DNA from: Chrysaora quinquecirrha
Lineage: Eukaryota > Cnidaria > Scyphozoa > Semaeostomeae > Pelagiidae
Direction: 5' to 3'
DNA: 64,000 nt
Assembly: GCA_014526335.1 (NCBI GenBank)
Contig: JACTAT010000032.1
Location: 8,248,468 to 8,312,467, forward strand
Position 1 is the first letter of the stretch, and the number at the start of each line of letters is the position of its first letter. The notes below the pieces were generated by a model. It did no database searches. It worked only from the letters and a program-made list of their open reading frames with translations, and was not told the DNA's origin. Of this stretch, positions 43,811-57,400 are shown in pieces. The position numbers were made by a program, and so were the translations under genes.

Positions 43811-44607
43811 TAAAGCATGCCATAGGTATTCGTAGTAATATTACATGCAGGTATTATCGAGGCAAGCTAGATTAAGAAAAATTCGTGGATATATCTTTAC
43901 ATTAATAGCCTGCAACAAATAGACTTAACTCTTAAACAGAAAATGATGCTGTAGCTTTGCTGACTCAGCAGTACAAGCTTTAGCTTATTGTTTGGTACAA
44001 TGAGAGCATCTGTCGGCATTCAGTTTTACATCAACTTCTACTAGCATGGACTATCCATGTATATATGGCCTAAAACTGTTGAAGCTAGGCTGAAGTTGTA
44101 AAGAACGGTTGCTATGCGTCTCCAGAGGTATTTTCCCAGCATTCATAGCGTTAAAGGATCTACTACTTTTTTCCGAAATCGTCCATAATTGTCAGGTCAT
44201 ATGCAGATACCTCAAAAAGCTACAGTAAGATGCATATGTCGCATTTACTAAGTACTGACGATTCTTATCCTATTTTCGCTTACTTATACCATCATTATGC
44301 CCATCTTTAAACTCTTTTCTACTGGACTACATCACTGGGTTAATTGTATTGTTTATCAATGCATAATGCACTGAATTTTGACGATAAAATCTTGATTTAG
44401 TTACAAATCGAAATGTTTAAGACAATTAAACATGTCTGCATTACACGAAGCAGTATTTGGAGTATTCTACACACAGACAATAAACGTCAATCATGAGAAA
44501 TTTGCGTTGGTCTGGAAAAGTCTTCTGCCAAATCTGTTTAAAAGGTTCTTTGCAGCTGTTTCGATTCCATTAGGCTTTGAGGCCTAATTGATATCTGTGC
44601 TCAAGTT

Positions 44608-44613
44608 TTTAAT
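44608..44613 (-). terminator. Weak candidate poly(A) signal ATTAAA for the IgCAM gene
   Basis: ATTAAA on the minus strand lies about 440 nt beyond the putative stop. It is the only plausible hexamer I noticed. Confidence 0.25.
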
Positions 44614-45055
44614 CGAATCTTGGGCCTACTAGCCAAAGAATTATTTCGCAGTTATATTCGCTGGATATAATCATAGATCTCCTCCATTCATCCCAAATTT
44701 TTTTCCAATTTCTTCGAGGTTATTGGTTCAAAAAGCCAGCCAAACATCATGATCACTCGATCATTGCGATCCAAAATCAAATTAGTAGAATTGATTAGCC
44801 ATTCATCAACGTAGGCTTAGAGTAGCTCTATTGATTCCAACTGCCCAATCAGCTGATAGCTTTTATATATTATAGTCATCTCATAATGAATTCTAATTGG
44901 CTGATTGACAATAAATACAGTTTGCAAGTAGCTAGACTTGTGAGTTGTTTCAGAGTGTATGTAATTTGTGATGATGTCACCAGCATACTCTCACTCGGGC
45001 TGTGATATGATAGCAATTATTAAATGTCATAATGGCTCCGAATATACATTGGCTC

Positions 45056-45252
45056 TCACCTGACGATTAATATTAATGTTATCAGCGTCCAGAAGAAGTA
45101 TTGAATTGTTCTGTACTGGATCTTTGTAGGCTTTGCGGAGGATGCCTTTCTTTTACTAGCCTCATTTGAGTTTATAGTGTTTTCATTGATATTATTTTCT
45201 GTCTTCACTAAAGTTACGATTTGTTGTGTAGTTGTAGAGGTTTTTGCTGTTC
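45056..45252 (-). CDS. IgCAM terminal exon: stalk and hydrophobic C-terminus
   Basis: It reads GTAKTSTTTQQIVTLVKTEN, an Asn/Ser/Lys-rich stretch, then RTIQYFFWTLITLILIVR and TGA. A short hydrophobic end just before the stop suits a GPI-attachment signal, with a small-residue site in KASSAKP. The stop overlaps AG|GTGAGA, a good donor, so splicing to an unseen tail exon is possible. In-frame entry from exon 11 supports the exon. Confidence 0.75.
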
Positions 45253-45378
45253 CTACAGTGAGAGAATGATTGCATGAAATAGCTGCAAAATCAAAAGATA
45301 AGCACTAAAATATCCAAAACGTAACGAGCAGAAGACTTAATAATTAAGATCAAGGCTGATGATGTTGATGATGATGAG

Positions 45379-45409
<31 letters not shown>

Positions 45410-48400
45410 ATGATGCTGCTGCTGCTGGTAACGATGATGGTGGTGATTACGATGATGATGATGATGAAGATGATGATGGTGGTAGTGATGATGATGATGA
45501 TGATGATGATGTTGATAATGATGATGATGATGCTGCTGCTGATGACGATGACGACGGTGATAATGATTATGATGAGGAAGATGTGATATGGCGATAATGG
45601 TGATCGATATAATAGAAGCCTAATGATAATACTACATTGCGACGCTGAAAATCATGTAGCTTCAACAATGATTGTGGTGATTATGATGATGATGATGACT
45701 GGAATAATGATGATGCTGAAGATGATGTGATTTTTAATGATGATGATAACAGTACAGAAGATTATATAAAAAGCAAAACAGCCTGAAGTCGCTTAAAAAA
45801 TCTTTAATAAATGCAAACAAATAACAATCGTCCACAAACCTTGTGTCGTTGGAATATAAATAGTTTTCGCCCGGACTCTTTTTGTCCTTGGACCGGCACC
45901 ATAATGACTGACGACAGCAACTTGGAAATAATAAACTGTTCCGGACCGAAGATTACTGATCGGAATTTCCCTGTCAGCTTTGACATCTGAGATAGGAACT
46001 CTTATGATTGTAGAATTGAGTTCTGACCAATAATAAACCTGTAGAAGACAAACCGACATAATGAAAACCAGATAGTACTATCCATAGGTCTGAAAATATT
46101 ACAAAATATCAGGGAAGGTTAGAAAATAATACCTTTCTAATATTAGCTATTAAAATATTAGTCAATATTGCCACAGAGATATGAGTGACAAACATACAAC
46201 ATCTATTCCTCCGAGTGTTGATTAAATATTTTATCAAAGTAAAAAGTAAACATTACTTTAATTTTATATTTTGAAAAATATTAACAATATCATTAAAATG
46301 ATTTACGATAGGATAACCGTTATTAAGCATAAAAAGTTGAATACTGACCATTTTTTTGATATTTAGTATATGAGACAATATTAAATATTCAATTAGATAT
46401 CAGCTAATACGATGATTAGTACTGGAGAAACATATTTTGAATGAGGTAGAAGATGATATTATCATCAGTATTGAACATCCAATATTGTCTGAATCTTTCC
46501 TCGACAATATCCGACAATATCGCTCCGGAATGAGCTAATATGACTACAGGTTACATTAGAAATAGTCAATATAATGAAAGACAATTGATAATTTTATTGA
46601 CTAATATTATTTACCTTATATCCAATAACAGAGACATCATTGACGGTATTCCACCGTAATACTATTGTGCTTTCACCAACAGCTGTTATCCGTAGACCTT
46701 CAGGTTTAATAGTTGGCACTAAAATATGATTATAAATAAATAATCTTAGGTGTGATAGATAAATAAGTGACTTGTTTTGGATTTGTTATGGAGTACAGCC
46801 GGGAAAATGCTGTTGAGGCATTGGAAAGCATTCGCTACCTGTTGCAATCTGAAATTTATAAAGGCATAAAAACATCTAGACATTAATAGTACTTCGAACG
46901 GATTCTAAACCAATATTGCGGAAGGAAATCGCTAAGAGACGCACAGGTCTTTATAATACTGTAGGCAATGACCCTAAAAGGCATAAAGTCGTCAATATGA
47001 TGGACTAGATATGATTATGAAATTTCCAATTAAAGATCTGGCCTACAAATAATTGCAAGGTCTTAAAACGAGCCAGGTTGTCATAATCTTCGTTTTCTAT
47101 CATAATATTCGTCTATTCTTTTTTATTGTTCTGTTTTCCAAAACAAAGGTTATAGGGAACCGGGATTCTTTCGAATTGCAATCGAGACTCGGGATTGCTT
47201 TGACCTACTTTTACAGAGGTTCTGTCATTTTGCAAGCCAGCAGCCGAATTTAGGACCAGAAGTTGATTTTTCTCTGCTCAACAAGTAAATAAGAGTAACT
47301 CAGGCACGTAGAAGCAATACATTTATGGAAAAAGAGAGTTGCAGAGAAACCTTGCACCGTATAAAACATAATTTAATTTATACAATTTTAATTGCATGAC
47401 AAATGCAGGCTGTTTTTAAACAACGTTAAGGAGAAATAGCCTCATCTATACTTACACCACGTGAAATCGAATTTCGCCTTTTTGAACCCGCCAGTGCCAG
47501 CCTTGGTTCTAGCAGCTACACTGAACTCATATGTAGAAGCAGGCGACAATCCACTGACGATCGCCCATTGCCTCGCACTTTTTACTTCCTTCTTGGAAAC
47601 AACAGTTCCAGGAACTTCTTTGTATCGAATCTCATAACCAATGATAGCACCATTTGGTTTCTCTGGCTCAGACCACGTAACATTTGCCATTCCCATTTCA
47701 GCGTCTTTGATAGTGACTGAAGATGGTATACCAGGCACTAGAAAATAGAAATTAAAATCACGAAATCAAATAAAATATTGAAAATTCCTTAGCTGTTGGT
47801 TGTTGTGCTCAACTTGAAAGACAGTCTGACTCACAGGTCATTGGAAAAATTACTCAATTCAGTAGCCAAAGGTAACCAAATAAAGACATCACAAATGAGA
47901 TCATTATCAATTTTCATCATGTGATAAACTAAAAAGTTTTCGTTCTAGCTAGAATCATTTGTTCAAGTATTCTTTTCTGCGCCAGTTAAGACAGGTGTTC
48001 AGAAGTCCTGGATGTCCAATTTTAATGATAAAATATTGGACAGCACAGTCTTGCCACCGAACATTGAAACTTATATGTTAAACAATCCAGGACTTTTTCT
48101 GGAGCATAAACTCATAGCTGTCGTGCAAAAGAAGAAGCAAATAGAAATGACAAAGATTTACAGATCTTTAGCTAACTGAAGATATTTTGTCTGTGCAATC
48201 AAGAGCCTAATTCAATCGTAGCTGGCTCTTCAAATTGTTCTAATTTGTACCGAAATTTACTGAAGGGCAAGAAAGCTTTTTAGGGACGATCAGGCTTGTA
48301 GGCCAGAGAAGCTGTCTCTACATCTATATTTCTACCCCATGAAAGAGTCGGCAAATAAGTATCATGTCCATAGCAAGCCATGATGTAAGTGGGAAAATAA

Positions 48401-51400
48401 GGGTCTTGAAAATGACAGTGACTGAAATTGAAAGGGCGCTTCTTGCACTCAGTTGAGTTGTGCTCAGGTCCTAAGCAGCAAAACAGGGGCAATAAAATAA
48501 CAACTTACGAGAAACAAAAAATGAAAAATGTCTCTCAATCCTTTACAACGCAAAGAGGACACCAAGGTGTTATTAGAATAACTGTTCTGCAATTTAGCCA
48601 CGTTACTATACTGAAATAATTGAACATTTTATAGAGAAACATACTCACCATCTTCTGGAGTATTGTACGGACCAGCAATATTACTGCCAGGACCATCACC
48701 ATCATTATTATAGGCAACAACTTGAAATAAGTACGACGAATTAGGATCAAGATGAACTTGGGTTTTATTTGCTCGTGTTGTTTTGAAAATTGCATTCCTA
48801 GATCGCTCAGGCCATGTTCCTTTCCAAATAAACAGCTACAAAGAAAAGATTTTGAAGTAAGGTTTACGAGATACGGAGTTTTGTGGAGCCTTGCAATATC
48901 ACCACTTTCATTCATATGTGCTTTGTTCATATAAATTCAATATGTACCTTATAACCAAGAAACTCTCCTCTCATGACCGTCCTTTCAGTTTTCACTCCTC
49001 GCCACCAAGCAACGGCTGTTCGTGACGACGTTATTTGAATCTGAAGATCTTTTGGAATTCCAAGTGGGCCTAAGAAAGAAGAACTCATTAGAATGTATTA
49101 CAAAGCCAAATTATCACTACGGTACAAACTAGCTAAACATAAATATGCTTTGCCAATATAGCAGCACAATACACTATGCAGTACTGTACAGTTTTAGCTG
49201 AAAAACTAAGAACAACTGCAAGTTTGACAAAACAAAAACAGTACAGCACTTCTCATCATAAAATGGAAATCGCATCGATGAAATCGCGGAATAACTCTCC
49301 GGGTCATACAGCTCAAGGCTCTCCTTCCGTTTGATTTTCTTCGTGTTTCGGCTATGTTGAGCCTTATTCGCCACCATACGTATTTATGTAGGGAATATTT
49401 CTCATGAATGACTATACACAGTACACAGTGCTTCAATATACAGAGGCAGTCAGATATGTTGCAAAACTGTTGTGTTGCATACAATTCAAGCCTTGCACAA
49501 TATGATCAACACCTACAATACATACTGCAGTTCCAAGACAAAGTAGGCCTGTGAATACAAACGACAAATGTTTACGATGGCGAAGATATTCATAGATAAC
49601 TTACGTCGTTCCCCTGTGAATCCAGTGAATACCGGGCTCTTTGGGCCTACTCCAATGTCATTACCAGCTTGTATTTGAAATTCATATTGAACATAATACT
49701 CAGTTCCGCGAACAGTAAATGATGATCCAAATTTAACTTGGTTCAGAAGCATCTTTGAAGAGGTGCCACTCTTACGATGAAATACGTTGTAATAGATATT
49801 AGGGCCATTCTGCATGATTCTTGGCAATGGCTGAAAAAAAATAGATCAAGCATTAGATTCCTTTGCGCTGTTACAAGGAAAAGCTTTGCTAAGCTCTCTC
49901 TCCATTATATACCACTGTTGATCAAGACTCTTTAGAAGCAAGAAATTGACCCCCCTTTATAAACATTGGGCAGGGCCTTATTACTCAATAATATGTCTAA
50001 ATTCTCACTTCATGCATTCAAAGGCGTAACCCTCGTTTTCCCTGATTTTTTAGGTCCTGGCTAAACAATCAAACATTGCCAAACATTTGAAATCTGCTTA
50101 TCAAACAATGTTTGAGCGTTTGGCTACATCTGCTGGACAAGTAAAAATAAGTACATTTGTTGCATGATGTTTTTGAGAAAGTCGAAAAACATTTTCTGCA
50201 GGACGGAAGCAATAAATTTTTGACAAGAAAGGTTTTGTGATGTAGCCAAATGATGAAACATTGTGTTTGACCAGCAATTGTTTGACAAACAGAGTTTGAT
50301 CTTTTGGCCAGGGATTATTATATTGTAAGCATGTGTATAAAAATTAGACATGCCCCATATAGGATGAACACTGATAAACACAAAATAAATCCTAAATTTT
50401 CTATAGCAATACATCAAATATCATGTACGCTTTATGATTCAAACAAATCGTTTCAAATGAACCCGTCGTACGATGAAACCAGTTGCTCGGCCTTGAACTT
50501 TGTATTTCCTGTAATTTAAAGAGCTTTAATTTTGTTGAAATTTTATATTGTAGTTTTATAGGTTTCATGATGTTAAAAAAAAATATATCATTTGAAATTA
50601 CCTTCCAAGATATCTTGATCTCTGTTGGTCCTGTACCTACACCTTTGATTTCTGACGGATAAATTGATGGTGCTGAAAAAGATGCAGTTAGATAATCAGA
50701 TCTATGTAGGGATTGATTTGTTTTAAATGATTTACCAAATAAATTGTCGTGGCCAATAAAAACATGAGATTCTCCAAAGAACGCAAGTTCAAAAAGGTCG
50801 AATTTCAGCCCCAGAATCTCAATTGGTCCTATAATCCGACCCGTCGCCTCCCTAGCTGATTGTTGGCATTAACCCCTGTTTATTATATAAATGTATTTCT
50901 AAATGCTATACATTCAGGGGCGTTGTTGGTAGTGACTGGTAGAGAGGATACGTCAAACAAATTTATCGATCTTAAGACAAATGACGTCATCATGCCTATG
51001 CGAAATTGAAAAAAGCGGCGAAATTTCCAACAAAACCGAACGATTTTGAATTCTAGGTGGGCATGTGCCCCCTTGTCCCTTCCATCTATGATAACCCCGA
51101 TAATATTGTCATATATTGAACAGCTAAGTCATTGATAGAGACCTTAAGTCATAATTCAGGGTAGTAATAATGCTATAGCGTCTACTGTATAGATTCCTGT
51201 GCTAATTCAAGTTTGAAGGCTTCTTTGGAATTTTCCTTTAAAATCTTTATGCCCTCCTTATGTTCCTTATAGTGATAGTTCCAACGCAAACATCCTGGTA
51301 TAAATCACCGCAGAACAACATCATTACACAAATATAGACTCACCAGCTGGTAGACTCTTGACCCAAGGATACGTTTCAGCACTGGGCGTACTATTGCCAA

Positions 51401-54400
51401 CACTGTTCTCTGATATCACTCTAAACCTATACGAGGCCCAAGGTGAAAGTGAGACTGTGACACTACCACGTGATTTTGCATTAGCGGTTGTTATCAGGTG
51501 ATTCCATAATTTTGGTTGAAACATCGTTCTTGACTGAATATGAACCCTTTTGACCGGACTGTAATTGTCCCGACCAAGTGTCCATGATATGAGAATATTA
51601 TTCTTCTTGAAGTCGCTTGTTGTTACTTCAGTAGGGCGCCCGGGAACACCTGAAAGTATAATAGTTTGGTTACAATACAGTGCAATGCTCATTGCATGGT
51701 TCAGTTGTGAAAAGAGATATATAGGCCTATACGCTAGTAATGAACAAAAATCAAAGGAGGAGATAAGCACGCAGAATATGCGCTTATGAGCCTGTTGAAC
51801 AAGCAAGCAGGCAATGTGCTGCGGGACTTTTGCGGGATAATCACAGACTGAAGAATTGTTCTTTGTGCGTTTTATTAATATTTACACCCAAACATGTACT
51901 GAGAAATGGCGTAATTTGTTATTTTCAATTCACGTAGGACAAGAAATCGAGGATTCAAGGACTTTTAGGCGGGCGTCCAAATAAGTGCTGAAGTAAAAAA
52001 GGCCAAAAAGTGCACTTTGCAGCACAGCGGAAATTCGCAACAGCCTGCAGCACAGCGGAAATTCGCAACAGTCAATCAGAACGCAGTATTTCTGAACATG
52101 TGACATAATTGGGTGATGTGATTGGCTATTTGCAAAAAGTAAGCAAAAGTACAATGAATGAAATACGAAAAACCTTCATGCAAAGCTGTTTCATTTCAGT
52201 GCCTGCCTTGTTATTACGTAGCGTATGTTTTATATAGAGAACTTTTCATTTAGCAATTTAAAAAGACAATCCTGTTAACTATGTAGAATGTTAATTAATA
52301 GAGTCTCAAACTGAGATATAAACAAAAATCAGTTGCTTTAGATATAGAAATGATCTAAGCTAGAGGCAGGAGAAATTAGGAGACCCAGCAGAGAAAATCA
52401 AATCAAAAGTTTTTGGTCTCCTTTGGTCTCGTGTGTTTCATGATAAAATAAGATTTATAAGTTCAACCCAAAATCATCTTGTTTAAGGTTTTCTCATTAT
52501 AATCATTTTCTTACAAAAACAAAAACAGCACGGTATTAATCGCAGTAACTGTCAGGCATTCAAAAAGCATTACGTTGCTATTTGAAACTCAAGAAGAACG
52601 CTATTTATGCCAAAAGAGAAGAATTCTATTCTCCACTCTTCTCTCCCCACTCATACATTCATATTTACATTTAAGGCCCTGGCTTATAGATTAAACATTT
52701 TTTATCAAACATTTGAAATTTGCTTATCAAGCAGTACGTTACATTTTTTGTTTAAATAAAGCAATAATGTTTTGAGCTTTGTCAGAAACATTGCAGAAAC
52801 AAATTCTGCTGGTCAAGCAATGTTTTGTGACGTGGCCAAACGTTCAAACATTGCTCAGAAAATTGCAAATTTTGACCTACACTGTTTGGTCGCTTGGTCA
52901 AATTCCGCCTGTCAAGGAACGTTGGTTTTATCACGTGACGAAAATGCTGGGATTTGATTCGCTATTTAAAATTGGTTCTTTTGGCCACCTGACATTTTGT
53001 GTCTGAATCTGTCACTCAAACAACGTTGCATTTATCACGTGGTCATCAACCTATACGTTGATTCGCTATTTAAGAATGTAAACAAAACAGGTTGCAAAGG
53101 AAAAGCAAGATCTTTCGGCATGTCAAATAACTTTGCATACGAAGGACTTTCACTTTCTAAGTTGTGAATCCGGATCCACTACCCGTAAATCCGGATCCAC
53201 TTTCCGGATTGACAGTTAAAGTCATTACAAATCTGAATCGTAAACCTTAATAATCGGCTTGATTAATCCGTAATCTGCCTGATCTATATTACAGATTTAG
53301 GATCCTTTTACAGCGACTTATTGCTTTTCAAATAATCTTCATGAAAGTCAAATCTAGGAGTTTACAAGGGATATACAACTAATTTTATCAACCATTGTAA
53401 AATACTGAAGGTTGAAAACTGGTCAAAGTTTTATAGGTAGAAACAATAAGACCAGGGGTTAAGAAGCGATGAAAAAGGGCTGGATTCAAAAATAGGGACT
53501 GTGGGTAAGGATCTTGAATAAAAGTTGGGAACAACGTTATGAACATGGACGATAGTTGCAGTTACCTCCCGAAACATCTATTCTTTAGAGAGCTAACAAG
53601 ACGGGGGTACTGTGTTTATAAAGTGAAAATGATATGGAAAGGACGGAGGTGACGTCTGTTTAGACTTGTTTACCAAAAACAGTTCCAGTACTTAGAGATA
53701 TACGTGGATCAAACTCCCGAATTTCAACAAAGTTCAACTTACTGTAGACATCCGATGGTTAATGTTAGTTTTCCGTTTACTGCAAAGTTGCAATCATCTT
53801 TGAATAGCGAACAGTTGCGACGATTCCTGATGTACAAAGCTCTCAGCAGCCTCTCCGACCATTATCATACAATCAACAAGATCGGCGTATCCTTCCCAGT
53901 GGATAAGCACGTATCAATCCCGCTGTGAACCGCAGAAAAGTCCCGCGCGCGCACCCTGGCTGATCTATTGTTCAGAGCAGGGCGTAAGCAACATTGCGAT
54001 CATACCAATGCGGGCGTCTAATCATTGCGCAAAGCCGGCTTACTGATAATTTAATTAAACGATTAAATTGCTACATTTCCTACCCTTTTGCCACGCAGTG
54101 TCAGATGGAGTAGGCGATTCCGTGTATCGATCGGTTACAGGTCGTAACGTATGGCCTTCGTGGATTGGCGGCTCCGGCCCTGCAGAACCTAAACATTTTA
54201 GAGAACTAGCAATTACGAATCAAGCAAGCAAGATAACTATCGTAATTTAAGCTCTGTCCTTACCCCTTTTAGCCATTATCTTGTTTATTTTTAAAGCACT
54301 CGTTTATATACCATGACACGCTGCGCATTTCGAAGCTTGGTATTGAGGATTTAGATATATCAAAACAAAACCCTTCCTGCAAAGATCTGTAGAACGTATG

Positions 54401-57400
54401 TTGTTTTGAAACCGCTGGAGATTGTTGACATTGTTCCAAAGAAACCGGCATTTACCTGACAACAACTATTATTACCGGATCACTAAATTACAGATCGCTA
54501 AAAACTCGTCTCAATGGTTTGAAGAGGAAACGTTGAAGGTTGTCTACATGACACCAAAAACCGTTCATCTACCTGACAGCGTAATATCATTGCCGGATCC
54601 CTCGGTCAAGCACAGGACGCTATGACCGTACCGACTCAAATGAACTGACTATACCGGTGTCATAACAATAGTTACCGAATTTGATCTACCGACCAAAAGA
54701 TTTGCCGGGTTGAGAAAGCTCCGCTAGGACTCCCTTTTAAAAGAAGCATAAGAGAAACGTCACTTTTCGGCGGCCTTTGCGAAAAACTAGCATAAAATCA
54801 AAAGTTTTCATAAAGTTTCCAAACTAAAGGCATGAAAAACAAAAAAAAGCTTGAATAAGATAAGAGAGGACAAGGAAACAGTATTAATAAAAATAGATGG
54901 AAACATAAACACGTAAATAGGGAAAGTAAAGAAACGTGTTTATATGATTAGTAATTAGTACATTAAATTCGGTGACAGATACATTCAAAGATGGTGTAAT
55001 ACCAATATGTGCTGATGTGGTATGAGTCTGCAATGCTTTTCGGTACCAAAGGTTTGGTATCGACCCTACGCGGTTAATAAGTAATTTGTTACGCTCTTGT
55101 TGCGCTTACTGTTTGAAAGAAACGGTTAGTTGTATTTGATATCCGCCATCTTGAACGCCCGAAAAAAACAAACACTTGTTCGAGTTGCAAGAATGTTCAA
55201 GAAGCTCAAACAAGGGGAAAGTTTTCAGACATTTCACGTATAAATTAAGCAAAGAAATTGGTCAGAAGAGAGAAGGCTAGAAATGCTTGGTATATGCAGT
55301 GCTCTAGATCGTGTACGAGAACTGTACCAGCAATTGCTGCAATGATCTCAAGACTTATGATTCCTCAAACGACGGACGATGGACATGGGCTAGTGGCAAC
55401 TCAGTCAGCTGATTTTACTTAATGGTCTTATCCTGTTAGAGTCTTTAGTGAGATTTAGATGTAATGTCTAAGAAAGAATGTCATAATGTTTGTTATTAAG
55501 CTGGAAAATACGTTTTTTCTTTCATGAATTTAATCACATTTGTCTGTTTATGATGAATTGAGAAGAAAAATTAACAACTTCTAGAAGACGTCCAAAGCAA
55601 TATGTTCTGGAACATTTGTTCTCTATGTTGAGGTCAGTATGTAGCACTCATTGGAAAGAAACCAGTATATGGGCCTAGGTTGCTGCAAAGGGTGTTTATG
55701 AGCTGCAAAGAGCGTAGGGATTTCTAGAGATTTTTTTAGAATCAACGGAAAACAATAGGATTTTATGGAATAATGTAGGAGAATCTAGAATAGCACGCCC
55801 CCTCCACAGTATATGGAAAGTTTTCTCAGTCTTCTAGAGGTGCTTGGGGAATCATTAGAAGATCATATAATTTCATGAAAAAGTATATTAGCCTCAACAA
55901 AGAGGAAAGAGCGAGCCCCTATATACAGGGAAGAAATACATGTATGGGATGTTATGTAGGTAGCTATAGGGGGGGGGGCCTGAATCTGTCCTCTAGAATG
56001 AGAATTCTCGAGGTCTTTGAGGGATCGCTCTGGGAGACAATGAGAGAGCATGGAATGATATGTGATGCCCTTGTAGACCTTGTATAGACTTGCCATGGCA
56101 TTTTCGAGAAGGCGTGTTTCAATCTCCCGAAAGCACGAAGGGATTTTAAAAGATCTTTGAGAGATCTCCGGGGAACAATGTGAAGTGGTATGAATAGCAT
56201 CTAGTAACTTGTATGAATACAGTCAGAAAAGCATTAGCAAAGAAGGAAGGTATAAGCGTTGTAGGTATCCATGTGCATTGTGTGGATATATGCATGGAGT
56301 TTAGTCAAAATTGCCTTGAAAGCATAGAAAAGACAGGGAAAGGCAAGCGGTGTAGCGATTGTTCCGCACGACACGATATTTGTCGTTAGCGATTCAGACA
56401 TAGGAGATTACACAGTTTGATGGTATTGACGGTGAAACAGTAATGGCGCAGAACCGCGCGGGGCGCAAGGAAATTTGTAAAGATAAACAAAGAACGCAGG
56501 AGCTGTAGTGGAGTGCTTGTAAGCGACTTTACGTCTTTCCGCTCAGCCGATTCAAGCGAAATTATTTGAGCTGAATATGGTGGAATAAAGAAAGGAAATT
56601 AGAGAGATATAGAGAAAAGGGGTATCATGAAAGGGACCTCTTTTGTTTGTTGTAGGACAGTAGGGGACTTTAAGACGAGATTTCCAGTACATCGGTTTAC
56701 GGATGTAAAATCGGATTGGACAAATACACATATTCTTTCATTGAGCTTCGTTATTGAAAGTTATAAGACTTTTTGATCTGCTTAAGAGATGGTTAAAAGT
56801 CCCGTAAAAATTCAGAGAATTCGCACACCCAAGTCAAACAAGAAGATAATGTAAGAAAAATGCTCGATTTCAGGCAAAGTTTCAAATGTTATCCTAAATA
56901 AAGAGGGCTTGAAAAAGAGGGTACATCACGCCCTCTTTCAGGAGATGTTGAATAAGAGGAATTCTGTTGTTGTTGTTTTCAGAAAAGAGGAAGAAGGCTA
57001 TTGATCAGAATAGTAGAAGAGAAGGAGACTAGGGTCCAAAAGTCCCTTTGTTGGTGGTATGTTAGAAGAAGCCTTTGGCCACATAGCTAGTGATGCATTT
57101 AAGCATTTAGGGGTTGTGGAAACAAGAAGTTAGTGTCAGTTGCTCAGAGATGACTTTGCTTTATAGAATTTACTACTCTTAGAGATAAAGAACCATTGCA
57201 AGCTTTCAGGGCAAAGTAACTTTGACATTAAGAAGTAGAGAAAAGCATTTCAGGTAAGGCAAACCAAGACCAAAACAATACTGCTAGACCTTTTTATGTC
57301 AAATCCGTTGTCCCAGAGTTCTACGTTAAGATATTCGGTAGCAAATCAACAGTCAAACCAAGACTTCTCAAGGTTACTGAAAGAAAGGAGCCTATACTCA

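Larger units (their letters stand above)
42653..45055. other. Flank between satellite and IgCAM 3' end
   Basis: This AT-rich DNA holds two transposon copies (listed separately). I looked for a further minus-strand exon continuing the IgCAM tail and found none I could support. Confidence 0.5.

Noticed and set aside
45359..45586. 75-codon Met-rich frame
   Set aside because: GAT microsatellite in an IgCAM intron.
55820..56200. Diverged tandem repeats around AGATCTTTGAGGGATC
   Set aside because: Similarity between the putative copies is too low to define a unit by eye.
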